Shown piece after piece: positions 44,130 through 55,502 of a stretch of DNA of 64,000 nt. The stretch is from Phyto melanocephala. Taxonomy: Eukaryota > Arthropoda > Insecta > Diptera > Rhinophoridae. Numbering within the stretch: position 1 is the stretch's first letter; every line of letters begins with the position of its first letter. The position numbers and the translations under genes were made by a program. The notes beneath the pieces were generated by a model. That model saw only the letters and a program-made list of their open reading frames with translations. It made no database searches and was not told the origin of the DNA. The DNA lies in NCBI GenBank assembly GCA_941918925.1, contig OW799237.1, positions 75,899,126 through 75,963,125 on the forward strand, read 5' to 3'.

Positions 44130-44863
44130 TAAGGTGAATTCACCCATTTGTTCTGAACAAAATTTTTTCCGGAGAATAAAATTTTTTACTGAGAGTTTTC
44201 TGCAGAACGATTCACCCATTTAAGAAAATTTGTCCGAAAAAACAAAGCTGCCATATAATATAAAATGCAAACAGTTGTACAAAGTGGAAGCACCGCTAGC
44301 AAACTATGTAAATAACTACAAACGTAAATTATTTCATTAAAATATATGTGAAGAAAATGTCGGATAGAAGAAAACTAAAATTATTATTTTTAATTGAAGT
44401 GCATACAGTCAATTTGTTTGCAAAAGAAATTTATAAAAAAATCGAAAATAAAAAGAGTCGCTTCTATTTCATTCCATAAACCCTGTTTTAAATAATTATT
44501 TTTGTATGCACTATTGCTCATGTCATACAAACATTTTCTTCCTGGTTTTTTAATTCTTCTATTAATTGTTGAGCAATATTTTCATTAAATTCCATTTTAA
44601 TTGTTAATTTTCGGCAAAAACAATTTTTGTATAATAAATGTACTGACACTGTGTGATGTGGCAACCAAATTCAATTTTCATGTAAATATTGAAAAATAGT
44701 GGCATCCCAATTCAGTTTCTTCTGAACAAGAATTAAAATTAAACCAATTCAAGAAAGATCTTTCTGAACAAAATAATCTCTCTCTCTCTCAAAAGTAAAA
44801 CATCAAACTCAATACAAAAAAAATTTGTTCTGAACTAAAATTTTATGGGTGAATCCAGCTTTA
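44130..44863. repeat. MITE with ATTCACCCAT arms
   Basis: TAAGGTGAATTCACCCATTT, GTTCTGAACAAAATTTTTT at the left is mirrored by TTTGTTCTGAACTAAAATTT, TATGGGTGAATCCAGCTTTA at the right. Sub-terminal inverted copies of ATTCACCCATTT recur at 44210. No coding potential. Length is about 734 bp. Confidence 0.7.
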
Positions 44864-45375
44864 CAAAAATAACCTTCTTACAAACAATTTAACAAAAGAA
44901 ATTATTATGTTTTTGCCTTCTCCTGTTAAGTTATAATTATTTGAGTTAGGGCCTTTCTACTTGTAGCCAACGATATATTGTTTTATTTTAGGGTAGTGTT
45001 TTATTTAGTCAACAAAATAAGTTTAAACCAAATTTTTGTTGTTTTATGCTCATGTACAAATTTCTTGTTTATTCGAATAACTATCTCTATCTGACATTTA
45101 ATAAATTCAGGTAATGCGGTCGCTTTGAATTCTTTAGTTGTTTAACATTTCGCCGACATAAGTAAATTTATACAATTAATTTTGTTTAGCTTTAAAATGT
45201 TAAAATACTCTTACACGATTCGTTGCAAGTTGTAGTGTTAAATGATGGGCTACAGAAATTAATAGCGAATTGTTTATATATTTCAAAGTAGAAAAATTAT
45301 ACACAAACAATTTCGAAACATTTTTATCGAAATTTCTAAATAGAAACATTTGTTTTCGTGAATTTATAAATAAAA
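44864..45375. other. Non-coding DNA, nothing recognised
   Basis: No gene or repeat terminus was seen. Confidence 0.4.
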
Positions 45376-47205
45376 AAAAAACAAGTAAAAGTGCTATGTT
45401 CGGCCGTGCCGAATCTGATACTGTACATCATCATACACATACACCATCATCCACATCGTACCTTAGCCTAGATTTTAGATTTCGTGTTATACGCAATTCT
45501 CTTTATTATTTCCGATGCCATCCTCGATTTTAAATTTTTACGTAGTTATCTGAATTCTACTAGTCAAGCCCTTTCATTTGATACCCATATTGTTGGGGTT
45601 AAAAACATGCTGTCGCCATTTTGATTCAGACGCCATTTTGGATTTTAGACTTTTTTAGTAGTTTACTGTATTCTACTGGTCAATTCTCTTCATTTGATAC
45701 CAATATTGTAGAAATTACAGGTTACAGAGCCGAAACTACAAGTTTTGACTCATATACTCGCCACTTAATCTAGAGCGCCATCTTAAATTTTCACCTTTTA
45801 CTAGTTAACTGTATTTTACTGGTCAAGCCCTTTTATTTCATGCCCATATTGGCTCTCACGGTGGTAAAAAAATTGCAAAAAGTCGATTTTCGTTTGTAAA
45901 TTTTAGAAAAAACACCGAAGCAGTTGTATTTTTGTGCTTATATCTCAGTTAGTTTCAAACCGATTTGTATGATTTTCTTACAATTAATTTTTGAGATAAA
46001 GGCTTCTAATTTTATAGGTTTAACGTGCCCAAAATTTATTTAGGAGCTTGAAATATTTGATATATTTAAAAAAATTACAATATATTTTTTCTAAATACCT
46101 TTTGTCGATAACTTTACCGATTAGTGATCGATTTTACGAATACTTCTTGAGGCACACAATATCTATAATAGGGTTGGGCAAAATATATCGATATATCAAA
46201 ATATCGATATTTAGTTTAAAAAATTTCGATATTAATCGCCGATATTTTAAATACCTCAATATCAATACATCGATATTTATTTACTAATATCAGAGCCGAT
46301 ATTTTTAAAAGTTTTCCAAAAGAAGGTACAACAGCAAAGGCGCATTAAGTTTTAATTATACTAGGATTCTTATTATATACTTATACAATAACAATATCTC
46401 AATTGTTAACTTCAAACTTAAGATTTTGTGTTGAAGTTTTGGTTTGTTTTCTGTTTTTTTGTGTGATCTAGTCATATAATTGATCTCATCCTTAATCGTA
46501 ATTATTTTTTTAGAATTTATTTTATAGATTTGGTGTAAACAATACATCAATTGTTGACTTTAAAACTTAAGATTGTCTAATGAATTTTTGGTTTATTTTT
46601 TGTTTTTATGTTTGATCTAGTCATATAACTGATTTTATCCTTAATCGTAAATATTTTTTCTAATTTTCGTTTTTATAAGCTCACGTATAAGAGCAAGCAT
46701 TTATACTATTAATATATATTATAATATGTAGTTTATTTATTATAAAAATTGGAATAAAATGTTACTACAAAGCCTCATATACATCTATTTTTGTTTGTGT
46801 GTACATAAGTGGGTGTGTTTAATTTTCAAATGTAAATCATTTCAACAATAACTAGGTAAATATGTTTTAGTCGATATATCGAAATATCGATATTTTAAAT
46901 ATAATAAATATCGATGGTAAAATAAAATATCGATATAATAAATATCGATAGATTTTTCCAATTTGCCCATCCCTAATCTATAAATAGTCATAAGCGTGTT
47001 TAAAAATATTCTAGTTCTGAAAAATTTCAATTTAAAAAATAAGGGGAAAAAAGGCAGTCGAGTTTATTTGCTCATATCTCAGAAATTTACGGGGCAATTG
47101 TGCCAATTTTCAATAACGATCTGCTCTCTAATATTTTTGATATTTTGATACCACGCTTGGGTTTTGCCCGTTGTTAGGGACTTAAAAAAACTGATTTCAA
47201 CATAT
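45376..47205 (-). repeat. Long DINE-1-like repeat interrupted by a hAT MITE
   Basis: It starts ACAAGTAAAAGTGCTATGTT with the GGCCGTGCC stem and goes through CAAGCCCTTTCATTTGATAC blocks and TATCTCAGTTAG. It breaks at 46168 and resumes at 46976 with ATCTATAAATAGTCATAAGC, continuing to TTGATTTCAACATATAA-like text. The right end is lost at the junction with the mariner fragment at 47206. Confidence 0.72.
46169..46975. mobile_element. hAT MITE with 8-bp TSD and TATCGATA array
   Basis: The element starts TAGGGTTGGGCAAAATATAT and ends with the complement of TAGGGATGGGCAAATTGG. The 8-bp direct repeat ATCTATAA flanks it (46161-46168 and 46976-46983). Five perfect TATCGATA octamers lie near its two ends: 46186, 46202, 46885, 46928 and 46943. 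The interior is AT-rich with no gene; a ~45-bp phrase (GATTTTATCC/GATCTCATCC TTAATCG) occurs twice. Size is 807 bp. Confidence 0.88.
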
Positions 47206-47411
47206 AATTGGTGATTCAAGTAGAGATACTTTTTCTAATAGCCTTTTTTTTACAGATCACGTTTGAGTCGTGTCATGATGGCATGTTATTTTTGTTTAGT
47301 ATTGTTTGGCATTTCATAATGGAAAGATTTACGCCTGAACAACGTTTACAAATTGTTCAACTTTATTACGAAAATTCACATTCTGTGAGAAATGTGTTTC
47401 GTGCAGTCTAA
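47206..47411 (+). pseudogene. mariner 5' fragment (same family as 27780)
   Basis: TTGGTGATTCAAGTAGAGAT through GTGTTTCGTGCAGTC match 27780-27970. It encodes MERFTPEQRLQIVQLYYEN, the start of the DNA-binding domain, without the frame break seen in the other copy, and then stops at a junction with DINE sequence. Confidence 0.8.
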
Positions 47412-47429
47412 AATGGATACTCGTATGTG

Positions 47430-47830
47430 TTTCAAGCGGAGTGGCAAAATAAATGAATTCCGTTTGTAATCTCTACAATAATCATTTTAGACTCTGTAAA
47501 GTATATATATTCTGAAACCTTCTAGAAAGAGGAATTTATTTAGCTTAGTCCGTCTGTTTGTATCTCTGTCCGTTTGTCGGTATGTATGTTGAAATCAACT
47601 TTTTGAAGCCACTACGTATATTTGAGACTCTTGCATGGTATTGATTTATCAGATATGCTTTCCAGAATTTCACTATTGAAAATAAATAACACTATTGTCT
47701 CTGTGATTTACATAAGCTAAGTCAGTTTTTTGCAACTCCTATGGTACTTTTAGCAACGTTTGTTACGTATAAATAAAATATTTACCTTTGGCAACATTTT
47801 CAGAAAATCGTGTTTTTATTAAAAAGATTC
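47430..47830 (+). repeat. DINE-1-like repeat, partial
   Basis: It has AATGAATTCCGTTTGTAATC, TAGACTCTGTAAAGTATATA and a GTCY tract (47549-47583). It lies in inverted orientation to the copy ending at 47205. Confidence 0.65.
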
Positions 47831-48581
47831 CTTCTTTACCAATTTACATACTCATACATTCTAACCCCCATTTATACGTAATCTAAAGGTTATTTAACGA
47901 GAAAAAAATAAAATAAGAGAAAGAAGAAGAAAAAAACTATTAAAATTATAGAATATGTAGTTATAAAATAAAAGTGTTTTAGAAGTTAAATAATTTTTTT
48001 TTCACTCTATATACACATTAATACAGACAGACATACACACGTAAAGAGAATACCAAGGTGTTTAGATACAAACTCTCACATAAACATCTTAACATTCGTA
48101 CAAAAAAAAAATCTAAAGTAAACAAAATTTAACAATAAGAAAATAAATGTCAGAGTGAAAAAATTAATTGGTTCGTATAGATACATTCATATGTATTTAC
48201 GTTCAAACAAGTAAGAGTGTGAGGAGACTGCGTTAAAGACAAATTGGCAAATGAATAAATACATTAGCAGCCAAAGCAATTCAACTAAACCGCCAATATA
48301 TTTTGCCATTAACTACAAAAAAAAAAAAAAAGAATTGCTAACACGCACAGTTCATATGTACACCCTGACAACGTGCAAGTCAATACAGCTATTAATATGT
48401 TATACACAGAAAGAAATTAAAAAATGAAATACAATTATTTTGAACAACTTTTTTAAAAAAGAATAAAGAAAAAATAAATGAAAATTCGTATATTCGTAAA
48501 ACTATTTATGGAAATTAAAAATGTGTACATGAAATCTGTTTAATTATAGAATTTATAAAAGATGTTTCGTAGGTCTTTTTA
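47831..48581. other. AT-rich non-coding DNA
   Basis: Nothing recognised except ACAGACAGACATACACAC at 48024. Confidence 0.4.
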
Positions 48582-49507
48582 TCGGGTGTCCCAACTAGAA
48601 CGCAATTTTTAAATTTTAAATAAAACACAGATATTTAAAAAAAAAATCGTGAAACTTTATTATATCGTAAAGTAGACAGAATGAGGTTATGTATGGAACA
48701 ATATATCATGCAGATGGCCGCCGCGGCTTTGCTGGCACACACGCGATCTTTTAATGAAATTTTCAATGACCTTTTTGCATAAATGCTGCGGTATTTCATT
48801 AATGCAGCGTCCAATTTCCTCTTTTAAGGCTTGAGTCGTCGTCGGCTTATTCGCGTAAACCATCGACTTCAAAAAACCCAAAAGAAAAAAATTTAAAGGT
48901 GTTAAATCACACGATCTAGGCGGCCAATTCTGGTCTCCAAAACGCGAAATAACACGACCGGGAAATGACTGATGCAGCAATTGAATTGTTTCTCTGGCTG
49001 TATGACATGCTGGCTTCAGTTCCTGAGTCAATTGAAGTTTGTATGCATAAAGATGCAAATCTTTCGTCAAAATTTGCTGCATAGTGGATTTGGAGACACC
49101 AATTTGCTGAGCTCGGTGTCGAATTGAGGTGGATGGATTTTGAGCGACATCATCACGTACAGCTGCGACATTTTCGGTCGATCGACCTGGTCGAAGGCGC
49201 GTTGTTGTCTTTACATCACTAACAGACCCAGTTTCGGCAAATTTATCCATTAATCTCTTTACAGTTGACTCTTTTGGAGCATTATTGTGACCCCAAATTG
49301 ATCGCAATTTGCGAACTGTAGCCGCAAAACTTTCACCATTTTGGTAAAACAATTTCACAATGAGAATGCGTTGTTCATTCGTGTAGCGCTCCATTTTTAC
49401 TAACCTCGTACCTTCTACTAGCAAACAATAACAATTGTTCAAATGTCAAACAATGACACTTCGAATGGCGCCAAATTTAAAAATTGCTTTCTAGTTGGGA
49501 CACCCGA
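48582..49507 (-). mobile_element. mariner element with TA duplication and in-frame deletion
   Basis: Inverted ends TCGGGTGTCCCAACTAGAA (48582) and its complement ending at 49507 are flanked by TA (48580-48581 and 49508-49509). The arms continue AAATTT inward. The element is 926 bp, against about 1.3 kb expected for a complete mariner. Confidence 0.9.
48687..49394 (-). CDS. Internally deleted mariner transposase, open frame (235 aa)
   Basis: The start MERYTNEQRILIV is typical for mariner transposases and is preferred over an upstream ATG at 49442. Two helix-turn-helix regions follow (FYQNGESFAATVRKLRS; IRHRAQQIGVSKSTMQQIL), then LQLTQELKP. This joins directly to ACHTARETIQLLHQSF, so the segment with the first catalytic Asp and the second Asp is gone. 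NWPPRSCDLTP and LNFFLLG follow, where Asn replaces the third Asp, then the C-terminus ENFIKRSRVCQQSRGGHLHD. The frame stays open throughout. It cannot catalyse transposition but could in principle bind the element's ends. Confidence 0.82.
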   Translation of the reverse strand: MERYTNEQRILIVKLFYQNGESFAATVRKLRSIWGHNNAPKESTVKRLMDKFAETGSVSDVKTTTRLRPGRSTENVAAVRDDVAQNPSTSIRHRAQQIGVSKSTMQQILTKDLHLYAYKLQLTQELKPACHTARETIQLLHQSFPGRVISRFGDQNWPPRSCDLTPLNFFLLGFLKSMVYANKPTTTQALKEEIGRCINEIPQHLCKKVIENFIKRSRVCQQSRGGHLHDILFHT

Positions 49508-49966
49508 TATAAATGGAAAATTTATTATGAACACCATAAATAAAATAAAAAAATTATATCTTATCTCATAAAGAAATTTTTGGAATTTTTTTTTAGATTT
49601 AAAAGAAAGTTAATTGAAAATTTTTTTATTAAATGAAAATAAATTGAAAAAGCTTAATAAAAAATTTATTTAATATTTTTTATTCAAAAATTTATCGAAA
49701 GGTAGGAAAATATTGAGAGAAATTAATAGAAATAATTTTTGAAAAAACTAATTTATCCTAAGCTTGTGTTTAAGGATAACATATTGTTACATGATTATTT
49801 TTCTAGATTTTAATATCATTAGTTTAGTTAACATTAATTTAATTTACATTTTAATTCCTTAATTAATTAAACTAATTTAGATTTTAATTTAAAACATTGG
49901 CAACCTTGAAATTGTGAACAATTCATATATTGTAGCATACTTTTAGGATGTTTTTAAAAACTAACA
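49508..49966. other. AT-rich non-coding DNA
   Basis: Nothing recognised; mostly TTAATT-type sequence. Confidence 0.4.
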
Positions 49967-49986
49967 TCTATATATATAAAAGTGAA

Positions 49987-50037
<51 letters not shown>

Positions 50038-51227
50038 GCTATAGACTCTGAAACTGTAAAACCGATCGGGCTCAAACTTTGGTAAGTTGTTGTACACATA
50101 CCGGGGAGTGTTTATGGATGAAAAAAAGTGGGCGGGGCCACGCCCATAAAAAATTAGTTATCAGTTTTAGCTACTTGCACTTGACCGATTTTTCTGAAAC
50201 TTTGCACACATATCGAGCTGTCATGACTAAATAATTTCGTGATAAGAAAAGTGGGCGGGGCCACGCCCCTAAAAAAGTTTTAATTTTGAGGAACTTGCAC
50301 TGGACCGATTTTTTTGAAACTGTGCACACATATCAAGCTGTCGTGACTTTATAATTTTGTGACTAAAAAAGTGGGCGGGGCCACGCCCATAAAAAAAGGC
50401 TATAGTTTTGAGGTATTTGCACCAGACTGATTTTTCTGAAACTTTGCACACATATTAAGCTGTCATGACTAAATAATTTCGTGGTTAGAAAAAGGGGCAG
50501 GGCCACGCCCATAAAAAAAAGGTATCATTTTGAAGTACTTGCACTTGACCGATTATTCTGAAACTTTGCACACATATTGAGCTGTTATGACTTTACAATT
50601 TCGTGATAAAAAAAGTGGGCGGGGCCACGCCCCTAAAAAAGTTTAAATTTTGAGGTACTTGCACTGGACCGATTTTTCTGAAACTTTGCACACATATTAA
50701 GCTGTCATGACTTTATAATTTCGTGATTAAAAAAGTGGGCGGGGCCACGCCCATAAAAAAATAGTTATCAGTTTTAGCTACTTGCACTGGACCAAATTTT
50801 CTGAAACTTTGCACACATACTGAGCTATCATGACTTTACACTTTCGTCCTTAGAAAAGTGGGCAGTGCCACGCCCATTAAAAAATAGGTATCATTTTGAG
50901 GTACTTGCACTGGACCGATTTTTCTGAAACTTTGCACACATATTGAGTTGTCATGACTATGCAGTTTCGTATTTAGAAAAGTGGGCAGTGCCACGCCCAT
51001 AAAAAAAGGTATAATTTTGAGGTACTTACACTGGACCGATTTTTCTGAAACTTTGCACACTTATTGAGCTGTCATGACTATATAGTTTCGTAATTAGAAA
51101 AGTGGGCAGTGCCAGGCTCATAAAGAAAAAGTTATAGTTTTTAGCCTTGCACTTCATATTCGATTAAAATTTAGAATGCGATTAAAATTCATGAAGGGGC
51201 GTAGCAACGCGCGCCGGGATTGGCTAG
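49967..51227 (+). mobile_element. Helitron with eight ~122-bp tandem units
   Basis: It starts TCTATATATATAAAAGTG after an A (49966), followed by a ~46-bp (TG)n tract. It ends AACGCGCGCCGGGATTGGCTAG before T (51228). Internal units marked by GAAACTTTGCACACAT recur eight times at 120-125 bp spacing from about 50182 to 51039. Each carries AAGTGGGCGGGGCCACGCCC or the AGTGCC variant. The element is 1,261 bp and non-coding. Confidence 0.88.
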
Positions 51228-51237
51228 TTTATTATAA

Positions 51238-51604
51238 AACTAGAAAAGTCATGACAGCTCAATATGTGTAATAAGTTTCAGAAAAATCGGTCAAGTGCAA
51301 GTAGCTAAAAATTATAACTTATTTTTTATGGGCGTGGCAATGCCCACTTTTCTAGTCACGAAATTATATAGTCATGACAGCTCAATATGTGTGTGCAAAG
51401 TTTCAGAAAGATCGATCTAGTGCAAGTAGCTAAAAATGATAACTTATTTTTTGTGGGCGTAGCCTCGTCCACTTTTTACCATCCCTAAAAACACTCCTTG
51501 GAATGTGTACAACAACTTGCCGAAGTTTGAGTTCAATCAGCTTTTCGGTTTCGGAGTCTATAGCAAACACACACAGACAGAGTTTCACTTTTATGTATAT
51601 AGAT
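51238..51604 (-). mobile_element. Helitron, truncated at its 3' end, tail-to-tail with the previous one
   Basis: Reading the - strand, the 5' end TCTATATACATAAAAGTG is at about 51604 and two tandem units follow. The GC-rich hairpin is missing, and the sequence meets the other Helitron across CTAGTTTATTATAAAACTAG (51224-51243), which is nearly its own complement. Confidence 0.75.
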
Positions 51605-51889
51605 TTTCGATGCGGTATCACAATATAAATTCAAAAAAAACTACAAGTAGTAGTTAGTTGTAAATAAAGCATACATAAGTGAATATTCAGTCGAATTAAA
51701 TAATAAATAAACTATTGTAATATTTAAGTGAGGTTAAATAAATAAACTTACAAGAGCGCTAACTATAGCTTTGTTATCCAAAGAATACCGGTTTATTAAA
51801 AGTTCATAACAGGTTTAAGCGTAACAATATTTATAAATAAATACCAAAAATTTCCTATAAAAATAAAGTTCATCAAAAGCAAAGTTGAA
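51605..51889. other. Non-coding DNA, nothing recognised
   Basis: AT-rich; no feature was recognised. Confidence 0.3.
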
Positions 51890-52165
51890 AGAAAATTTAT
51901 CGGACCAATTATTCAATCGACGTAAACTGGTGAGTGAAATGTTCAATTCTTTATAACGACGACCACTCGATGTTGATCGATTCTCAATGAAACCTTTTTC
52001 ACGAACTTCCTCAATAAACTATATACCGGACACTGTTGGTCCTTCCCTACGACCAAATGTTGTACGAAATTTTCTTGCAATTTCCGTCCAATTGTCTTTG
52101 TTTTGGAAATAGATTTCCAATAAATCACAAAGTTGCCCAAGCGTAAATCGATCAACATATTTCGT
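51890..52165 (-). pseudogene. mariner transposase N-terminal fragment
   Basis: On the - strand from about 52162: RFTLGQLCDLLEIYFQN, WTEIARKFRTTFGRREGPT, one stop codon, then FIEEVREKGFIENRSTSSG. This is the first helix-turn-helix and linker of a mariner-type transposase. Nothing of the catalytic domain follows. Confidence 0.65.
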
Positions 52166-52341
52166 TCAGCGGAGATAATATACTAAAAAGCTGATTTATG
52201 AAGCCATAACTTTAGAATGGTAAAAAATAAAAACACGCTTAATATCTCAAAAGAATGCGAATGTTGTTTTATATTTTATACAAAATTGTTGTTGTCTTAA
52301 GTCAAACAGAATTACAACAGCCTCTGACCCAAAAAGCGTGA

Positions 52342-52478
52342 CCTGTGGGCAAATTACGGCATTCGAAAGTAATCGAAATTTAAAAATTCTTATTAGAATC
52401 TCTATACCTAGAGCACAGTGAACTCTATCGTTCGAGTAAAATTTCTATCGTGATCGAATGCCGTAATTTGGCCTCTGG
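52342..52478. repeat. Short palindromic MITE (copy 2)
   Basis: GGGCAAATTACGGCATTCGA on the left is complementary to TCGAATGCCGTAATTTGGCC on the right. The middle (ATACCTAGAGCACAGTGAAC) matches copy 1 at 6296-6430. Confidence 0.75.
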
Positions 52479-52639
52479 TACCACTAAGTGCCCCCCTAGT
52501 ATTAAAAATATTCCAAATGTTAAGCGGGCCATTTCGAACATACCAGAATGGGGTTGTGACATATCGGGTAAAAGCCCTGGATAAATAGATTACAGAACTA
52601 AATTAGGTATATTAAGTTCTTTCTCAGGAGCGGAGCTGC

Positions 52640-52710
52640 AGAGGGTTATATATGTTAAAATAACCCTAATGGGTATACACTTGGCACAACAGCTGAAGGG
52701 TACGAAAATA
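52640..52710. repeat. Degenerate DINE-like scrap
   Basis: GGGTATACACTTGGCACAAC, AGCTGAAGGGTACGAAAA resembles the terminal region of the family, but the rest is missing. Confidence 0.4.
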
Positions 52711-52807
52711 TCGAAAAAAAAATATTCCGTAAAACAAACATTTATTGAAACATTTGAATCTTAAATCGTTACGGACAAAGTTTATTTAAATGTTCCTATT
52801 TCAAACA

Positions 52808-52977
52808 TCTATATATATAAAAGTGAAACTCTGTGTGTGTGTGTGTGTGTGTGTTAGCTCTAGACTCCGAAACTGAAAAACCGATCGGACTCAAACTTTG
52901 GCAAGTTGTTGTACACATTTCAGGGAGTGTTTATGGGTGGAAAAAAAGTTGGCGGCGCCATGCCCATGCTTTTCTAG
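52808..52977 (+). mobile_element. Minimal 170-bp Helitron
   Basis: It starts TCTATATATATAAAAGTG after an A and ends GCCCATGCTTTTCTAG before T. The (TG)n tract, CCGATCGGACTCAAACTTTG and GTTGGCGGCGCC are present, but there is no tandem unit and the 3' hairpin is reduced. It shares both ends with the 1,261-bp copy. Confidence 0.8.
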
Positions 52978-53824
52978 TATAAAATAAATTTAAAAACAAA
53001 AAAAATAATAATTTTTCTCTGTGTATTTGTATGTAAATAATTACCCTACATAAACATTAAAGCCGTCAAATGTGGAAACGTAAGCGAAATTACCTAAAAC
53101 AAGAAGAAACTTGAAAAGAGTAAAAAAATGAGGAAAAAAATCTACATAATTAATAATAGAAAATTATTTAAATGTTGGTTTTGTGTGTACAAACAAATGG
53201 GTCATTTTCCAAACACCACAAAGATATTAAGAATCGGTCTTCTTGTTTTTTGTATTTATTTGCATCATTTTTTATTTGAATGAACATACATATGTACATA
53301 TTAAAAAATAAAATACGCACACGTGTTATACAAACATGATTAAAAAATTTAAATAAATATTGATTTTTAGCAAAAAATAAAAAAAAATTATTTAAATTTA
53401 AATTGATTAAATTCGTGTGGGAGTCAACATCTACTTAAAAAGAGTAGAGTTTTCTCTTGGTTGTTTATGCAATTTCATATAGCGGATGTTGTCATTAAAA
53501 AATTGGACTGTTTAATTTCATTTAAATATTTCTACTATTTAGAATGATATTTAGATGTTGGCATAATTAAAAAAAAAAAAAAAAAAAACAATTTTAAGTG
53601 GTAAAAAAATTGTAAAACAAATCTTATCTTTATTTTCAACGAAAAAAAAGTTGTATTTATAACAATTATGCTGATTGTTTCTACATAATTTTTACCATAT
53701 TCGTATGTAGGTTTATAATTTTTGACCTTGTGTGTTAAAATACATAAAAAAATATGTTTTTTTTCATTTTTTTTTTGTTTGTTTTGTTTTAAGTAGACAA
53801 TTTTCACATGGCCAATATACATTT
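52978..53824. other. AT-rich non-coding DNA
   Basis: Nothing recognised; a 19-base A run lies at about 53570. Confidence 0.4.
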
Positions 53825-54562
53825 GGGGTATTCACAAAGTATGCTATCATGTCGTATTGACATATAAATAAAGTTTTTCAATATTTTAAAATTGTTTAAA
53901 TATTTTAGAATGAATATATTAAATTATTTTATTTTTTTTCTATAAATTATAACATTATGACAATATATGTACATATATTAATATTCTATTCGAACTTTTC
54001 TATATATTAAATTTTAATGTGAATCATTTTTATTTTGGCTTAAGTTCATGACATTCAAGAATTCATTGTTCAGTGTCTATCACCTAGATGGACTTATAAA
54101 AAATGAAAATACAACCTTGCTTTTAATAATTCCAACCAAAGGATGGATATTGAAAGCATAACGAAAAATGTATTACGAATATAAAAGAATATGAACATGT
54201 TGAATAGAAAAATGTCATTTGATAGCTGAAGTAAAAATTCAACAAATTTTTAAAATTAAGACTATGATTCACTAATTCAAATTTCATTGAATTGCAACAT
54301 GAATAGGAATTTTAAGTTGCATAATAGTATACCGACAAAGAGTGCTGATGATGAAATCGTAGCTGATTTCGAAAATACATTCCACTCGGCTAATATCGGA
54401 AATAATTTTAGAAAGAATATTCCTAAAAATGATTGCAGTTTAATTTAATTTGAAATATAAAATTAAATAAAAGAATAAATGAACTTAAGCCAAAATAAAA
54501 ATGATTCACATTAAAATTTAATTATGACAATATAAGATTTACACAAACTTTGTGAATACCCC
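53825..54562. repeat. Inverted-repeat element with GGGGTATTCACAAAGT arms
   Basis: The 16-base arms at 53825 and 54547-54562 are perfect complements. Internally, CGTATTGACATA and GACAATATAAGA suggest a distant relation to the GACAATACGAC family at 59939. It contains the segment shared with 2226-2330. Confidence 0.65.
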
Positions 54563-55502
54563 CACAATTAAATAGTTTTTTTTTTCTCAGTTTATTTTTA
54601 AAATAGTATAAGTTCTTGACATACTCTGTTCATAAATGCGAGTGTGTTCAAAATGCAGAACAAAACGTTTAATATGTTGAAAAAAAATTTTAATAAAAAT
54701 ATAAGTGAATAAAAAATCTCTATATTTTATCCGTTTTTTTTTTTTTTGTAATTCAATATTTTTATTAACTTTTTCCATCTTCTTTTCGTAAAGATTTATG
54801 CACATTTTAGTTGATCAAGTATTTTGTAAAAAAAAAAAATTATAATTACACACAAGCACCAAGCAGCTTAAGCTACAACAATAAAAAATTCCTAACAGGT
54901 GTTTCTTACAACAATAAAAAAAAAACATTTATATGAAATTTAAGTCAAGTATAAAACCATTTTTACGATACATTTTTTTTTTTTTTTTTTTTTGTACATC
55001 GTACTTTAGTTTTTGCCCTTTAGCTAGGAAGAAAACAATGCTAAGTAAAACAACAATTATAAAGATTTGCAATTACAATTAATAGTGTTTTCACACATAA
55101 AGATAAAACCTGATTTTAACATTAAAACCACTAACAGCTGATTTTGCGTTCACACTACAAGTTTTAGTTAGTTAAATCAGGTCTAATAAATTTTTTGAAA
55201 ATAAAATAAATTTTTTCGTAGAAATAACTGTATTTCTTAAAGTATTTTTTAATATTTTTGTTAAAGTATTTGTTTCTCACACTGTACATCAGCTGTTTTT
55301 GTTTGTATGAAAAACAGAGAAATTTTTATAATGCACTCAAAAAATAGAAGTTATTTTATGTAAATGAATGGTTGAAAATTATGGAGATAATTTTTTTGAT
55401 TTTGTTTTTGTTGCTGTATTCATTGCTTTTGTTTTGTTTGTTTTTTTTTTCACTTGTTAAACTATTTTTTTATTCAGCGCCATCTAACATTATCAGCTAT
55501 TT
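54563..55502. other. AT-rich non-coding DNA
   Basis: A ~21-base T run is at 54968. 55085-55200 (AACCTGATTTTAACATTAAA, TTCACACTACAAG) may be one arm of an element whose other arm is near 56520-56640 (GGTTTTAACGAAATTA), with the DINE between them; this pairing is weak. Confidence 0.35.

Noticed and set aside
51943..52158. 71-residue - strand frame beginning MLIDLRLGN
   Set aside because: It is an off-frame shadow of the mariner N-terminal remnant, which reads in another - frame with one stop.
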